From contig JAAUZM010000005.1 of assembly GCA_014804605.1 (NCBI GenBank), positions 127,619-173,128 on the forward strand: a stretch of 45,510 nucleotides of DNA, given 5' to 3'. Origin of the DNA: Lachnospiraceae bacterium (lineage in GTDB: Bacteria > Bacillota > Clostridia > Lachnospirales > Lachnospiraceae). The position numbers were made by a program, and so were the translations under genes. Each line of letters opens with the position of its first letter. The first letter of the stretch is position 1. The notes below the pieces were generated by a model, which saw only the letters and a program-made list of their open reading frames with translations, was not told where the DNA came from and ran no database searches. Below, piece by piece: positions 8,973 through 19,245 of the stretch.

Positions 8973-9779
8973 ATGGAATTTCGACCTTGTATAGATATTC
9001 ACAACGGAAGCGTCAAACAGATTGTAGGCAGCAGCCTGAGCGATCAGGGTGATACGGCGCAGGAAAATTATGTGTCCGGTCAGGATGCGGCATTTTATGC
9101 CGGACTGTATCGTGAATATAACATCACAAACGGGCATATTATAATGTTGAATCCGGTTACGTCACCTTACTACGAGGCGACGAAAAAGCAGGCGCTTAGC
9201 GCGCTTTATGCATATCCGGGCGGTTTGCAGGTGGGCGGCGGTATCACACCTGAGAATGCCGGTGAGTTTCTGTCCGCCGGAGCAAGTCATGTGATCGTTA
9301 CATCTTATGTTTTTAAAAACGGACAGATCCGGTACGATCATATAGAGAATATGGTGCGGGAAGTGGGCAGAGAACGACTTGTTTTGGATTTAAGCGCGAG
9401 GAAGAAGGAGAACCGCTACTTTATTGTAACCGACAGATGGCAGAAATATACCGATGTGGAATTGACGGAGCGTACGTTAGATGAGCTGTCGGATTACTGC
9501 GATGAATTTCTGGTTCATGCTGTGGACGTGGAGGGAAAGGCAGAAGGCATTGAGGAAGAACTGGCACGTCTGTTAGGCGACTGGGGTAAGCTGCCGGTCA
9601 CTTACGCCGGCGGTGTGCACAGCATGGAGGATCTGCGTCTGTTAAAGAGCATCGGCAGGGACAGAGTGAATGTAACTGTGGGAAGTGCATTGGATCTGTT
9701 CGGCGGCAGCATGAAATTTGAGGAAGTGCTTCGGGAATGCCAAGGAATTTCTTATACAATAAAAAAACCTGCCGAATGA
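8973..9779 (+). CDS. hisA: Phosphoribosylformimino-5-aminoimidazole carboxamide ribotide isomerase, eukaryotic-type HisA
   Basis: MEFRPCIDIHNGSVKQIVG, GGLQVGGGITPENA, VTYAGGVHSMEDL; RBS tggagg. Confidence 0.88.
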   Translation: MEFRPCIDIHNGSVKQIVGSSLSDQGDTAQENYVSGQDAAFYAGLYREYNITNGHIIMLNPVTSPYYEATKKQALSALYAYPGGLQVGGGITPENAGEFLSAGASHVIVTSYVFKNGQIRYDHIENMVREVGRERLVLDLSARKKENRYFIVTDRWQKYTDVELTERTLDELSDYCDEFLVHAVDVEGKAEGIEEELARLLGDWGKLPVTYAGGVHSMEDLRLLKSIGRDRVNVTVGSALDLFGGSMKFEEVLRECQGISYTIKKPAE

Positions 9780-9789
9780 CAGGTTTTTT
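9762..9789. terminator. Intrinsic terminator overlapping the 3' end of hisA
   Basis: aaaaaacctg-ccgaatga-caggtttttt; the hisA stop codon lies in the loop. Confidence 0.9.
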
Positions 9790-9894
9790 CTAATCTGTTA
9801 CAATAATATCGCTGATTCTAAATAAAAATTATCATTTATATTTAAGAACAGGTACATCGTAATAGAGATTATGGTGTTACAAGAACGATGTTTC

Positions 9895-10095
9895 TTATAA
9901 CTTTGTTACGTTTACGGCCTGAGGTCCCTTTTCGCCATTAACTACTTCGTACTCAACTGCAGCGCCCTCTTCGAGAGACTTGAAGCCTTCCATGTTGAGT
10001 CCTGAGTAATGAACGAATACATCGTTACCCTGCTCATCAGAGATGAAGCCGTAACCCTTTTGGTTGTTAAACCATTTAACTGTACCTTTGTTCAT
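9895..10095 (-). CDS. Cold shock protein, CspA family
   Basis: [33 protein letters not shown]. Confidence 0.97.
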   Translation of the reverse strand: MNKGTVKWFNNQKGYGFISDEQGNDVFVHYSGLNMEGFKSLEEGAAVEYEVVNGEKGPQAVNVTKL

Positions 10096-10334
10096 CGTAC
10101 ATACCTCCAAAAAATAAAAAATAAATTGTTGTGTCAACATTCATAGAATAGCACATGTCTTTATAAATGTAAAGCATTGTTTTTGCGAATCTTTATCAGA
10201 CATGGGTTTTGTGTTTTTCTTGTACGGTGAATCAACATATGGTATAGTTTCTGTAGTGAAATACCGTGCATTGATTCGTATTCTGATGTAAGAGTTGTTA
10301 CGGTGTGATCATATAGATGGAGTGAGCGGAAAGA

Positions 10335-10856
10335 ATGAAGAGTGAAGCGAGGAGACAAGAGATCATAGAAATCTTAAGCGGAGCGAAGGAGGCAGTATCC
10401 GGAACCGAGCTTGCGAGGCGGCTGGGCGTCAGCCGCCAGGTGATTGTACAGGACATGGCGCTGCTGCGGACTTCCTATCGCAATATTATCTCCACCAACA
10501 GGGGATATCTTCTATATGAAGAATCCCCGAAACGGGAGTGGTTCAGAAGAGAGGTCAGGGTCAGACACGGCAGGGAGGATATTGTACGGGAGCTGGACTG
10601 TATCGTGGACGCAGGCGGCTGGGTGGTGGACGTGATTGTGGAGCACGAGATCTATGGGCGGTTGTCCGGTGATCTGGTGATCCGCAGCCGCGCCGATGTG
10701 CGGGAATTTATGCGCAGAGTGGAGGAACATCGGACGAAACCGCTTACCGAGCTAACTGAGGGCATACATTTACACACCATCGAGGCAGAGCGTAAGGAGA
10801 CGCTCGATGCAGTCGAGAAAGCGCTGGCGGAAGCTGGTTTTTTGTGCGGAGAATAG
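10335..10856 (+). CDS. NiaR-like transcriptional repressor (HTH_11 + 3H domain)
   Basis: 173 aa; N-terminal HTH GTELARRLGVSRQVIVQDMALLR and 3H-type C-terminus. Confidence 0.88.
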   Translation: MKSEARRQEIIEILSGAKEAVSGTELARRLGVSRQVIVQDMALLRTSYRNIISTNRGYLLYEESPKREWFRREVRVRHGREDIVRELDCIVDAGGWVVDVIVEHEIYGRLSGDLVIRSRADVREFMRRVEEHRTKPLTELTEGIHLHTIEAERKETLDAVEKALAEAGFLCGE

Positions 10857-10936
10857 TTTTTATGTAAACAAAAGATTGTATTATACATAGTACTTGTGGT
10901 ACAATAGTACTATATACGGGCTGGAGGTGATTTTCG

Positions 10937-11659
10937 TTGAGCGATACAGAAGGCAGCAGGAGAAAGAGAAAGTTTAATTATACATTGATGCTTTTTGCGG
11001 ATTCCAAGGACGGGAGCATTCGGCAGATGGGGATCGGACCGAAGTTAATAGAGGTGTTGGCAGTGATCGTGCTGGCAGCAATCATAATTCTGTCGATTAT
11101 ATGTTACAGATATGCGGAGAGGATAGAGGCTCTGGAGGCGGAGACCGTCAGGCAGCAGGAAGAGATCACGCAGCTGACTGAGGAGAATGCAGACTTGGTT
11201 GCTCTCAGGGAAGAACTGACGGATAAGGTTATTATCTTAAGCGATACGATCAATCAGAAGGTGGAAGAAGAAGAGGCCATGGAGCAGATCAGGGCGCAGG
11301 CGCATATGCCGGTGGGGTTCCCCATGTCTTCATCGGCTTCACTGGAGGAAGCAGATGGTGAGAATCCGATGGTTAAGTTAAACGGCGCTGAGGGCAACAG
11401 TATCATCGCGGCGGCGGACGGCACGGTGGCATCGATTACGACGGACAGCGGTTATCTTCATTGTATCAGGATAGATCATGGGAACGGATACAACAGTATC
11501 TACCGCAATGACGGAGAGGCAATGGTCAAAGAAGGCGATGAAGTAGTCAGAGGAGCGATCCTGTATGTGATCGGCGAAGACAATACGGAGTTGGGATATC
11601 AGATTACCTATGATGAGAAATACATCGATCCCATGGATCTGATTAATATTGACGGATAA
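10937..11659 (+). CDS. M23 family peptidase (membrane anchor, coiled coil, LytM domain); TTG start
   Basis: TM helix near N-terminus, coiled coil, IIAAADGTVASITTDSGYLHCIRIDHGNGYNSIYRN. Confidence 0.8.
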   Translation: MSDTEGSRRKRKFNYTLMLFADSKDGSIRQMGIGPKLIEVLAVIVLAAIIILSIICYRYAERIEALEAETVRQQEEITQLTEENADLVALREELTDKVIILSDTINQKVEEEEAMEQIRAQAHMPVGFPMSSSASLEEADGENPMVKLNGAEGNSIIAAADGTVASITTDSGYLHCIRIDHGNGYNSIYRNDGEAMVKEGDEVVRGAILYVIGEDNTELGYQITYDEKYIDPMDLINIDG

Positions 11660-11663
11660 TGAC

Positions 11664-11696
11664 AGAAGAGCCGGCAGGTCAGCCGGTTCTTCTTTG
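11664..11696. terminator. Intrinsic terminator between convergent genes
   Basis: agaagagccggc-aggtca-gccggttcttcttt. Confidence 0.85.
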
Positions 11697-11710
11697 ATAA
11701 GGCGCACGTT

Positions 11711-12004
11711 TCAGGAATTGGAATTCAGGCGCTCGAAGATCATCTCATATCCGTCATTGCCATAGTTGAGGGAACGGTTGACACGGCTGATCGTGGCAGT
11801 TGACGCGCCGGTTTTATCAGCGATTTCCAGATAAGTGCGCTTGTCCTTGAGCATGGAGGCAACCTCGAAACGCTGGGATAAGGACAGCAGTTCATTGACC
11901 GTACACAGATCCTCGAAAAAATTGTAACATTCTTCTCTTGTGTTCAGACACAGTACGGCATCGAATAATCGGTCAACTGCCTCGGTCTTTATTTTTTGAT
12001 TCAT
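11711..12004 (-). CDS. TrpR-related protein YerC/YecD
   Basis: 97 aa; LCTVNELLSLSQRFEVASMLKDKRTYLEIADKTGASTATISRVNRSLNYG. Confidence 0.92.
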   Translation of the reverse strand: MNQKIKTEAVDRLFDAVLCLNTREECYNFFEDLCTVNELLSLSQRFEVASMLKDKRTYLEIADKTGASTATISRVNRSLNYGNDGYEMIFERLNSNS

Positions 12005-12284
12005 AGTATAAATCCTCCTATTACGCTATCTATTCGGGGAAAGAAAGCTTGCTTTCGCACGTTAAAACTTTAGCACTTTTGTGTATGAATATACCATGAT
12101 TATGATGTGTTGTAAATAAAATTGTCGGAACAAAATTGTTGCGGCTAATAAAAGACTTGTCATGTAGTAATAAAAACTATATAATAAAACATGTATATTA
12201 AATAAGGGAATCAGCTCCGGCATATGATTCCGCCGGTATCATATAGAGAACGAGGCGGTGTGTCGGAAATGGAAGGTGCACAAG

Positions 12285-12938
12285 ATGACGATCAATAATG
12301 AGAATCTGCTGGAGAGCATACTGGAAAGTCTGGACAGAATCGAATATATCAAATCAGAGGATATTCCGGATATTGATCTGTATATGGATCAGGTCACGAC
12401 CTTTATGGAATCACATCTGCGAAGTACTACCAGAGATCCTGCGGAGGATAAGATTCTGACTAAGACAATGATCAATAACTATGCCAAAAATAATCTGCTT
12501 CCGCCGCCAGTGAAGAAGAAATATTCCAAGGAGCATGTGCTGCTGCTTATTTTTATCTACTATTACAAGGGAATACTGTCGATCAGCGATATACAGGAGC
12601 TGTTAGCGCCGATTACGGAAAAGTTTTTTCACGCTTCGGGCGGATTTGATCTGGAGCAGGTCTATGAAGAAGTATTCGGGCTGGAGAGAGAACAGACAGA
12701 TGTGTTGAAAGCGGATCTCGTAGATAAATTCAAGATTGCAGGGCAGACTTTTCAGGATGCGCCGCAGGAGGATCAAGAATTTCTGCAGTTGTTTTCGATG
12801 ATCTGCATGTTAAGCTTTGATGTGTATGTGAAAAAGCTGATCATTGAGAAGATGATAGACGGTCTTACGGAAGGTAAGGAGAAGAAAGAACGAAAAAAAC
12901 CAAAAAAGCAAGAAGACAGTAGCCAAACCGACATCTGA
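12285..12938 (+). CDS. DUF1836 domain-containing protein
   Basis: MINNYAKNNLLPPPVKKKYSKEHVLLLIFIYYYKGILSISDIQELL. Confidence 0.82.
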   Translation: MTINNENLLESILESLDRIEYIKSEDIPDIDLYMDQVTTFMESHLRSTTRDPAEDKILTKTMINNYAKNNLLPPPVKKKYSKEHVLLLIFIYYYKGILSISDIQELLAPITEKFFHASGGFDLEQVYEEVFGLEREQTDVLKADLVDKFKIAGQTFQDAPQEDQEFLQLFSMICMLSFDVYVKKLIIEKMIDGLTEGKEKKERKKPKKQEDSSQTDI

Positions 12939-13002
12939 TGTGATATTATTATAACAATGCTTTTAAATATTTATGATGATCATGACAGAATGGAGGGTGA
13001 GA

Positions 13003-13380
13003 ATGGAACCGGTTCGTACCATTAACGATTTAGAAAAAAGGGGATTCGATGTCGAAGAAGGAATTGTGATGTGTGCCGGGGATGAGGAGATTTACTTAGA
13101 AGTTTTGGATGCTGCTCTGGAGGAAGGCAGGGAGAAACTGCCGTTAATCAGAGAGTGTTATGAACGAAAAGATTACGAACGGTATTGTATAGAGATGCAC
13201 GGACTGAAGAACGCCATGAAATCAATCGGTGCAAGTAGGTTGTCCGAGGCGGCCAGAGAGCAGGAGCTGGCTGTCAAAGAGAATCGTTTGAATCTGGTAG
13301 AAGAGAAGGCGGAAGAGGTTCTTGAACAGTACCGGGATGTCATAGATGTGCTGGATGAACTAATGACTAATCTCAAGTAG
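13003..13380 (+). CDS. Hpt (histidine phosphotransfer) domain protein
   Basis: ERYCIEMHGLKNAMKSIGASRLSEAAREQELA, typical Hpt helix with phosphoacceptor His. Confidence 0.82.
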   Translation: MEPVRTINDLEKRGFDVEEGIVMCAGDEEIYLEVLDAALEEGREKLPLIRECYERKDYERYCIEMHGLKNAMKSIGASRLSEAAREQELAVKENRLNLVEEKAEEVLEQYRDVIDVLDELMTNLK

Positions 13381-13385
13381 AATAT

Positions 13386-13432
13386 AAATACGGGTGCTTC
13401 CGAGCTGACGGCTTGCGGGGCACCCGTATTTT
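13386..13432. terminator. Intrinsic terminator
   Basis: aaatacgggtgc ... gcacccgtatttt. Confidence 0.88.
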
Positions 13433-13447
13433 AGTCTGAATATTCGG

Positions 13448-14467
13448 TCAGTGTGCTGCAGCTTTTGCGTAGGAGGTATCTACCAGATCAGCATAGGGGA
13501 CACGTTCGTCCAATTCACCGGCTTCCTCCAGAATGTTCTGCAAGAGTGTGAAACTGTCCTCCTCGAAGATCAGATCGCTCTTCCATGTTTTTTGGGAAGC
13601 ATAACGATCCACGATGGTGGTGATGGTATCGATATCTGTTCCGTCAAACTGCGGTGCGATGATCTGTGCAATTTCGGCGGAGGAATGGGTCTGCACATAG
13701 TCCATGCCTTTTTGCAGGGCATTGGTGAAGGAAGTAATTATCTCCGGATTTGCCGCAATATAACTCTTCTTGGCTGAGAAGGCAGTGTAGGGAACGTAGC
13801 CGGAGTCCTCGCCAAGTGAAGCTACGACATAACCGTCGCCTTTGGCTTCCAAGGAGGTGGCGTGGGGCTCGAATTCTACCGTGAATTCTGCCTGACCGCC
13901 GGAGAAGGCCGCTGCCGTGGAACCGAAGTCGATGCTTTGGTCAATGGAGAGGTCATTTGCGGGATCGATGCCGTTTTTCTTCAGAATATATTCGAAGACC
14001 ATCTCGGGCATACCGCCGGCTCTGCCGCCGAGTACATCTTTGCCGATCAGCATATCCCAACTAAAATTATCGATCGGTTCTCTGGAAACTAAGAAGTTGC
14101 CGGCCCGCTGAGTCAACTGTGCGAAGTTGACGGCATAGTCGGAAGCTCCTTCCTTATAAGTATAGATCGTACTTTCACTGCCCATGAAACCGATGTCGGC
14201 TTCGCCGGTCAACAGGGCGGTCATGGTCTTGTCGGCACCGAAACCGGTTACCAGCGTCAGATCAATGCCTTCGTCTGCAAAATATCCTTCCTCTATTGCC
14301 ACATACATCGGCGCGTAGAAGATAGAATGGGCTACCTCGTTTAATACGACCGGGGTATTGCCGGAAGCGCCTTTAGAGTCTTTGGCCGTGCCGGCCTGAC
14401 TGCCGCATCCGCTAAGCGCGCCGATCATGAGGAATGTTGTAAGAAGTAAACACAATATTTTTTTCAT
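13448..14467 (-). CDS. ABC transporter substrate-binding protein, NMT1/SsuA-like lipoprotein
   Basis: Signal MKKILCLLLTTFLMIGALSGCG; VVLNEVAHSIFYAPMYVAIEEGYFADEGIDLTLVTGFGADKTMTALLTGEADIGFMG. Confidence 0.9.
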   Translation of the reverse strand: MKKILCLLLTTFLMIGALSGCGSQAGTAKDSKGASGNTPVVLNEVAHSIFYAPMYVAIEEGYFADEGIDLTLVTGFGADKTMTALLTGEADIGFMGSESTIYTYKEGASDYAVNFAQLTQRAGNFLVSREPIDNFSWDMLIGKDVLGGRAGGMPEMVFEYILKKNGIDPANDLSIDQSIDFGSTAAAFSGGQAEFTVEFEPHATSLEAKGDGYVVASLGEDSGYVPYTAFSAKKSYIAANPEIITSFTNALQKGMDYVQTHSSAEIAQIIAPQFDGTDIDTITTIVDRYASQKTWKSDLIFEEDSFTLLQNILEEAGELDERVPYADLVDTSYAKAAAH

Positions 14468-14577
14468 AATTTGCTACAAATCCTGTAAGCGCATTTTATT
14501 ATAGACTATGCGGCGGATCGCAATATGTGATTGTTTGAGGGGATACTTCTTATTTTTCAAATTCAGAATTCAGTATC

Positions 14578-14616
14578 AAAAAAGCTATGAAATGCTTTAG
14601 TTAAGCGCCTCATAGC
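14578..14616 (-). terminator. Intrinsic terminator downstream of tRNA-Gly
   Basis: On minus strand gctatga ... tcatagcttttttg. Confidence 0.85.
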
Positions 14617-14624
14617 CCGTTTGC

Positions 14625-14695
14625 AGCGGATAACGGGAATCGAACCCGCCTCTCCAGCTTGGGAAGCTGGCGTTCTACCGATGAACTATATCCGC
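14625..14695 (-). tRNA. tRNA-Gly, anticodon CCC
   Basis: GCGGATATAGTTCATCGGTAGAACGCCAGCTTCCCAAGCTGGAGAGGCGGGTTCGATTCCCGTTATCCGCT folds as cloverleaf; anticodon loop TTCCCAA. Confidence 0.96.
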
Positions 14696-14895
14696 ATGAA
14701 ACTAGTATAACAGCAAATGAGGAAAAAGAAAAGCAGAAATTTATAATACTGCAATCACCGCAGCGGGACATGAAAATATAACCGCTGAAAATCCAATGAA
14801 AATATTGCAGTGAAAGAGAAAGCGCGGTAAGGTAAAGATAAAAGCATATCGAAGCAAATATACAAAAGTAATGAGGCCTGATAAGGTCGAAAGGT

Positions 14896-15768
14896 ATGGG
14901 TATAGAAATGATGTGGATACCGTTAGTACTATTATACGGCGTGTTGAAAGGCGTCAGAGAAATTGTCAAAAAGAAGGCATTGGAGAAAAACTCTACCATA
15001 GAGGTATTGTTTATGTATACTTTCCTGTCTTTCCTGTTTGTTTTGCCTGAGGTGAAAGAGGCGGTGGAAATGGAGACAAGGTTTTATCTCTATGTGGCGC
15101 TTAAATCTTTCGTGATCTTTCTGGCGTGGATGTTCAGTTTCAAAGCAATTAAGAAAATGCCCATCAGTCTGTACGGTGTGCTGGATCTGTCCAGAGTGCT
15201 CTTTGCCACGCTGCTTGGGGTATTCGTACTGCAGGAAGTGTTAAATGGTTATCAGGTGGTCGGTCTGCTGTTCGTATCGGCAGGGCTGCTTTTGCTCAAA
15301 TATCAACCGCGCGCCGGGCGGCAGGGAGAAACGGCAGCGCAGAGCGTGGAAATGAAATATGTGATTATGGCGTTTGCCTCCTGTGTGCTCAACGCCGTGT
15401 CCGGGCTTCTGGATAAGCTGTTAATGAAACAGATCAGTAGTGCACAGCTGCAGTTCTGGTATATGTTCTTTCTGGTGACGATGTACCTTGCCTTTATTCT
15501 GTGCACACGTACGCCCGTTAATATACGCAGTATGGCGCGCAATCAGTGGGTGTGGATACTGAGCATATTGTTTGTGATTGCTGATCGGGCGCTCTTTATT
15601 GCAAACGGTATGCCGGGGAGCCGTGTTACGGTGATGACGCTGCTCAAGCAGGCGGGGTGCGTCGTGACGATCTTGGCGGGGCGGTATCTTTTCAAGGAAA
15701 AGAATACGACGCATAAGATGTTTTGTGCGGGGATTATTATTGCGGGAATTGTGATTGCGGTATTATAG
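14896..15768 (+). CDS. EamA/DMT-family transporter
   Basis: 290 aa, about 10 TM; two-fold repeat typical of DMT. Confidence 0.85.
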   Translation: MGIEMMWIPLVLLYGVLKGVREIVKKKALEKNSTIEVLFMYTFLSFLFVLPEVKEAVEMETRFYLYVALKSFVIFLAWMFSFKAIKKMPISLYGVLDLSRVLFATLLGVFVLQEVLNGYQVVGLLFVSAGLLLLKYQPRAGRQGETAAQSVEMKYVIMAFASCVLNAVSGLLDKLLMKQISSAQLQFWYMFFLVTMYLAFILCTRTPVNIRSMARNQWVWILSILFVIADRALFIANGMPGSRVTVMTLLKQAGCVVTILAGRYLFKEKNTTHKMFCAGIIIAGIVIAVL

Positions 15769-15871
15769 AGAGAAATATACCAGATGGTACATATGATACA
15801 TATATGAAAATCCTTGTGGGAAGATTGCAGTTTATGGTATACTGTGACTTAGATTAACAATAGAGAAAGGT

Positions 15872-17374
15872 ATGGTTACGGATATGGGAACAAAGGCGAA
15901 TGATGCGGTGTTTAGCGAGGCGAGGGCGACAAATAAGGTGGCGCTTGCCTGTCACATTGTATTGGCGGCAGTGCTGGAGGCTTCTTATTTTCTGGAAGTT
16001 GTCAAAGGAGCCAGAACCGTCCCGTATTATTTGGTTTTTTCAGTGCTGGCGCTGGGACCGGTGATCTGGGAGATATTAGTGTATAGCAAGAACTCAGAAA
16101 GTCCGAGACTGAAATATTATATTGGTACGTTCTATACAATATTCTACATATTTGTTGTGTTTACTACGGTCAACCCGATTGCATTTACTTTTATTATTCC
16201 GATCTATATGGTATTGATTCTGTTTTCTGACCTCAGGTTATGTGTTGCGGTGTCGGGCGGAGGATTCCTGATCAATGTAATATTCCTTGTATATCAGGGA
16301 GTGGGCGGCAATCTGAGTAAAGCGGATATGGCGACTTATGAGATCAGGATGGCGCTCCTGCTTATTATAGCGATTTTTATCTGTCTGGCGACACAGACGC
16401 TTGCACGGGTCAATCAGGCGAAGCTGTCGGAATTAAATAAGGAAAAAGAAAATGTGTCCGATCTTCTGAACAACGTAATGGCGGTATCGGGGCAGATGTC
16501 GGAAGGAATCATAGACGTGACCGGTCATATGTCGGAGCTCGGCAATGCAGTGTCGGAGACGCGTAATGCCATGCAGGAGGTATCCGAGGGAACGAATGAC
16601 ACCGCGGAATCCATACAGAATCAGCTCAGTAAGACAGAAGAGATCCAGAACTATATCGAGCAGATGGCGAAGGTCGTGGAGAGCATCAGCGGGAACGTGG
16701 AGCAGACCAATGACAGCGTAAGAAACGGTAAGCAAAACATAGATGTGCTGATGAAGCAGATGACTGCATCCGAGAAGATCGGTAAAGAAGCCGTGGAAGA
16801 TATGAAAGCTCTGGAAGAGTACACGACGAATATGCAGTCGATCATAGATCTGATTACCAGTGTGGCGAGTCAGACCAGTCTGCTGGCACTCAACGCCAGC
16901 ATTGAGGCTGCCCGCGCGGGCGAGGCGGGAAGAGGTTTCGCAGTGGTGGCAACGGAGATATCCAATCTGGCGAATCAGACACAGACGGCAACGGTTAATA
17001 TCACCGAGGTGATACAGAATGTTTCCTCCAAACTGTCCATTGCGGCAGAGGCGGTAGGTCAGTTGATGGAAAGCAACAGAAAACAGAGTGAATCCGCCGC
17101 ACAGGCATCAGAGAACTTCGGAGTGATTGCGGAGGGCACGGAACATGTGAACGAACAAAGCACTTATCTGAGTGACGCGGTTGCAAGGCTGTCGGACGCA
17201 AACAGCGGTATTGTGGAGAGTATCCAGACGATCTCGGCCATCGTGCAGGAGGTGTCCGCACATGCGCAGGAGACATATACGGTCAGCGACAAGAATACCG
17301 GTATTGTGCAGGAGGTATCCAGACTGGTGGAGAACTTAAACGAACAGGCAGAGCGGCTTAACAGGAGCATGTAA
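15872..17374 (+). CDS. Methyl-accepting chemotaxis protein with multi-TM N-terminus
   Basis: [48 protein letters not shown] hairpin tip; about six hydrophobic segments at N-terminus. Confidence 0.93.
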   Translation: MVTDMGTKANDAVFSEARATNKVALACHIVLAAVLEASYFLEVVKGARTVPYYLVFSVLALGPVIWEILVYSKNSESPRLKYYIGTFYTIFYIFVVFTTVNPIAFTFIIPIYMVLILFSDLRLCVAVSGGGFLINVIFLVYQGVGGNLSKADMATYEIRMALLLIIAIFICLATQTLARVNQAKLSELNKEKENVSDLLNNVMAVSGQMSEGIIDVTGHMSELGNAVSETRNAMQEVSEGTNDTAESIQNQLSKTEEIQNYIEQMAKVVESISGNVEQTNDSVRNGKQNIDVLMKQMTASEKIGKEAVEDMKALEEYTTNMQSIIDLITSVASQTSLLALNASIEAARAGEAGRGFAVVATEISNLANQTQTATVNITEVIQNVSSKLSIAAEAVGQLMESNRKQSESAAQASENFGVIAEGTEHVNEQSTYLSDAVARLSDANSGIVESIQTISAIVQEVSAHAQETYTVSDKNTGIVQEVSRLVENLNEQAERLNRSM

Positions 17375-17415
17375 TATTAAGAGCAAATAATATAGAAAAC
17401 ATGGAGGATGAGACT

Positions 17416-18102
17416 ATGGGAATTATGACAAGATTTAAAGACATTATGACGGCGAATGTGAACGCACTTTTGGATAAGGCTGAGGATCCGGAGAAGATGA
17501 TCGATCAGTATCTGAGAAATCTGGAATCCGATTTCGCCAAAGTGAAGGCTGAGACGGCCTCCATCATGGCGGAGGAGAAGAGCGCCAAGAGGAAGCTGGG
17601 AGAGTGCGATGAAGAGATTGCCAAGATGGGCGATTATGCGAAGAAAGCCGTAGCGGCAGGCAATGATAACGATGCACGTCAGTTCCTGACAAAGAAGAGT
17701 GAACTGACACAGAAACGGGAAGTGCTTGTGAAGAACTACGAGATGGCACGGGATAATGCCGAAAAAATGCGTCAGATGCATGATAAATTGGAAGCGGATA
17801 TCTCTGAGATGAAGAGTAAAAGGGATATGCTGAAAGCAAAGGCAAAAGCGGCACAAACCCAGAGAAAGATCAACGAGATGGGTGCCGGGCTTGAGAGTGC
17901 GGGCAACAACGCCGCTGCTTTTAACAGAATGGAAGAGAAGGTTAATAAGATGTTAGACGAAGCGGATGCCATCGGCGAATTGAATAAGTCCGCCTCCGGC
18001 AATGATATCGACGATCTGACAAGCAAATATGATACGGCTGATACCGGGTCCGATGTGGATGACGAGCTGGCGGCGCTGAAAGCGGAGATGGGAATGAATT
18101 AA
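17416..18102 (+). CDS. PspA/IM30 family protein
   Basis: MGIMTRFKDIMTANVNALLDKAEDPEKMIDQYLRNLESDFAKVK. Confidence 0.93.
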   Translation: MGIMTRFKDIMTANVNALLDKAEDPEKMIDQYLRNLESDFAKVKAETASIMAEEKSAKRKLGECDEEIAKMGDYAKKAVAAGNDNDARQFLTKKSELTQKREVLVKNYEMARDNAEKMRQMHDKLEADISEMKSKRDMLKAKAKAAQTQRKINEMGAGLESAGNNAAAFNRMEEKVNKMLDEADAIGELNKSASGNDIDDLTSKYDTADTGSDVDDELAALKAEMGMN

Positions 18103-18172
18103 AGCAGACAGAATCCGGCCGGCGGGCTGTATGTAGATTTGTAGAAAATGACATTGCAGTAGGAGGAAGACA

Positions 18173-19144
18173 ATGGGATTTCTGAAAAATCAGTTTTCTA
18201 ATTTGGTGGAATGGAATGAGAACAGTGCGGGCGTATTGTTCTATAAATGGCAGAATCAGGAGATCAAGAAAGGCTCCAGACTGATCATCCGTCCGGGGCA
18301 GGATGCTATATTCCTGTATAACGGCAGAGTGGAGGGAATCTTCGAGGATGACGGCGATTACGACATTGAGTCGGATATCATTCCTTTCCTGACTACATTA
18401 AAAAGTTTTAAGTTCGGTTTTAACACGCCTCTTCGTGCCGAGGTACTTTTCATCAATACGAAGGAGCAGTTGGTGAAATGGGGAACGAAGAATGCGATTA
18501 ACTTACAGGCGCCGGGACTGCCGGGCGGTATGCCGATCCGGGCTTTCGGCACTTTCAACTGCCGGGTCGTGGAGCATGATGTGGTGATTGAGAAGCTGGC
18601 GGGCATCCGGCAGCGCTATACGGTAGATGACGTTAAGGAGCGTATCATCGCGAGTCTTGACCAGTTATTGATGAGCTGGATCAGCAAAGAGGGCAGGGAT
18701 ATGTTTAACCTGCAGGCGGATGCGCGAAGCATCGCTAAGGGCATTGAAGCGGATCTGGATATGGATATGCGTAAGCTGGGCATCGGCATCTCCGATTTTA
18801 CGATCGAGAGCTTCTCCTATCCGGAGGAGATCAAGAAGATGCAGGAGAAGGCGGCGGCACAGTCCATGGTTGGCGATATGGGCAAATATACACAGATGGC
18901 GGCAGCAGACGGTATGGCGAAGGGAGGCCGCAGCGGCAGCGCAGTTGCCTCCGACATGGTCGGTTTACAGATGGGCATGGCTATGGGGCAGCAACTGGTG
19001 AACCAGATGAATATGGGTGGTAACGCCGGAGCGCAGGTGCAGCAAGGGGCACAGTCCGGAGCAGGACCGAAATTCTGTCCGAACTGCGGCACGCCCACTA
19101 CGGGATCGAAGTTCTGCGGAAACTGCGGAAATCAGCTTTTCTGA
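18173..19144 (+). CDS. SPFH-domain / YdjI-like protein with C-terminal zinc ribbon
   Basis: 323 aa; SRLIIRPGQDAIFLYNGRVEGIFEDDGDYDIES; KFCPNCGTPTTGSKFCGNCGNQLF. Confidence 0.9.
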   Translation: MGFLKNQFSNLVEWNENSAGVLFYKWQNQEIKKGSRLIIRPGQDAIFLYNGRVEGIFEDDGDYDIESDIIPFLTTLKSFKFGFNTPLRAEVLFINTKEQLVKWGTKNAINLQAPGLPGGMPIRAFGTFNCRVVEHDVVIEKLAGIRQRYTVDDVKERIIASLDQLLMSWISKEGRDMFNLQADARSIAKGIEADLDMDMRKLGIGISDFTIESFSYPEEIKKMQEKAAAQSMVGDMGKYTQMAAADGMAKGGRSGSAVASDMVGLQMGMAMGQQLVNQMNMGGNAGAQVQQGAQSGAGPKFCPNCGTPTTGSKFCGNCGNQLF

Positions 19145-19153
19145 GTTAATGGT

Positions 19154-19194
19154 AAAAGCCAATACCATGAGGAAAACTCATGATTGGCTTTTTT
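19154..19194 (+). terminator. Intrinsic terminator
   Basis: aaaagccaataccatgag-gaaa-actcatgattggctttttt. Confidence 0.88.
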
Positions 19195-19245
19195 CTTGAC
19201 AGGAAGCATGGGACAGAAACGGATAATAAAGGAATCAGAAGAAAT

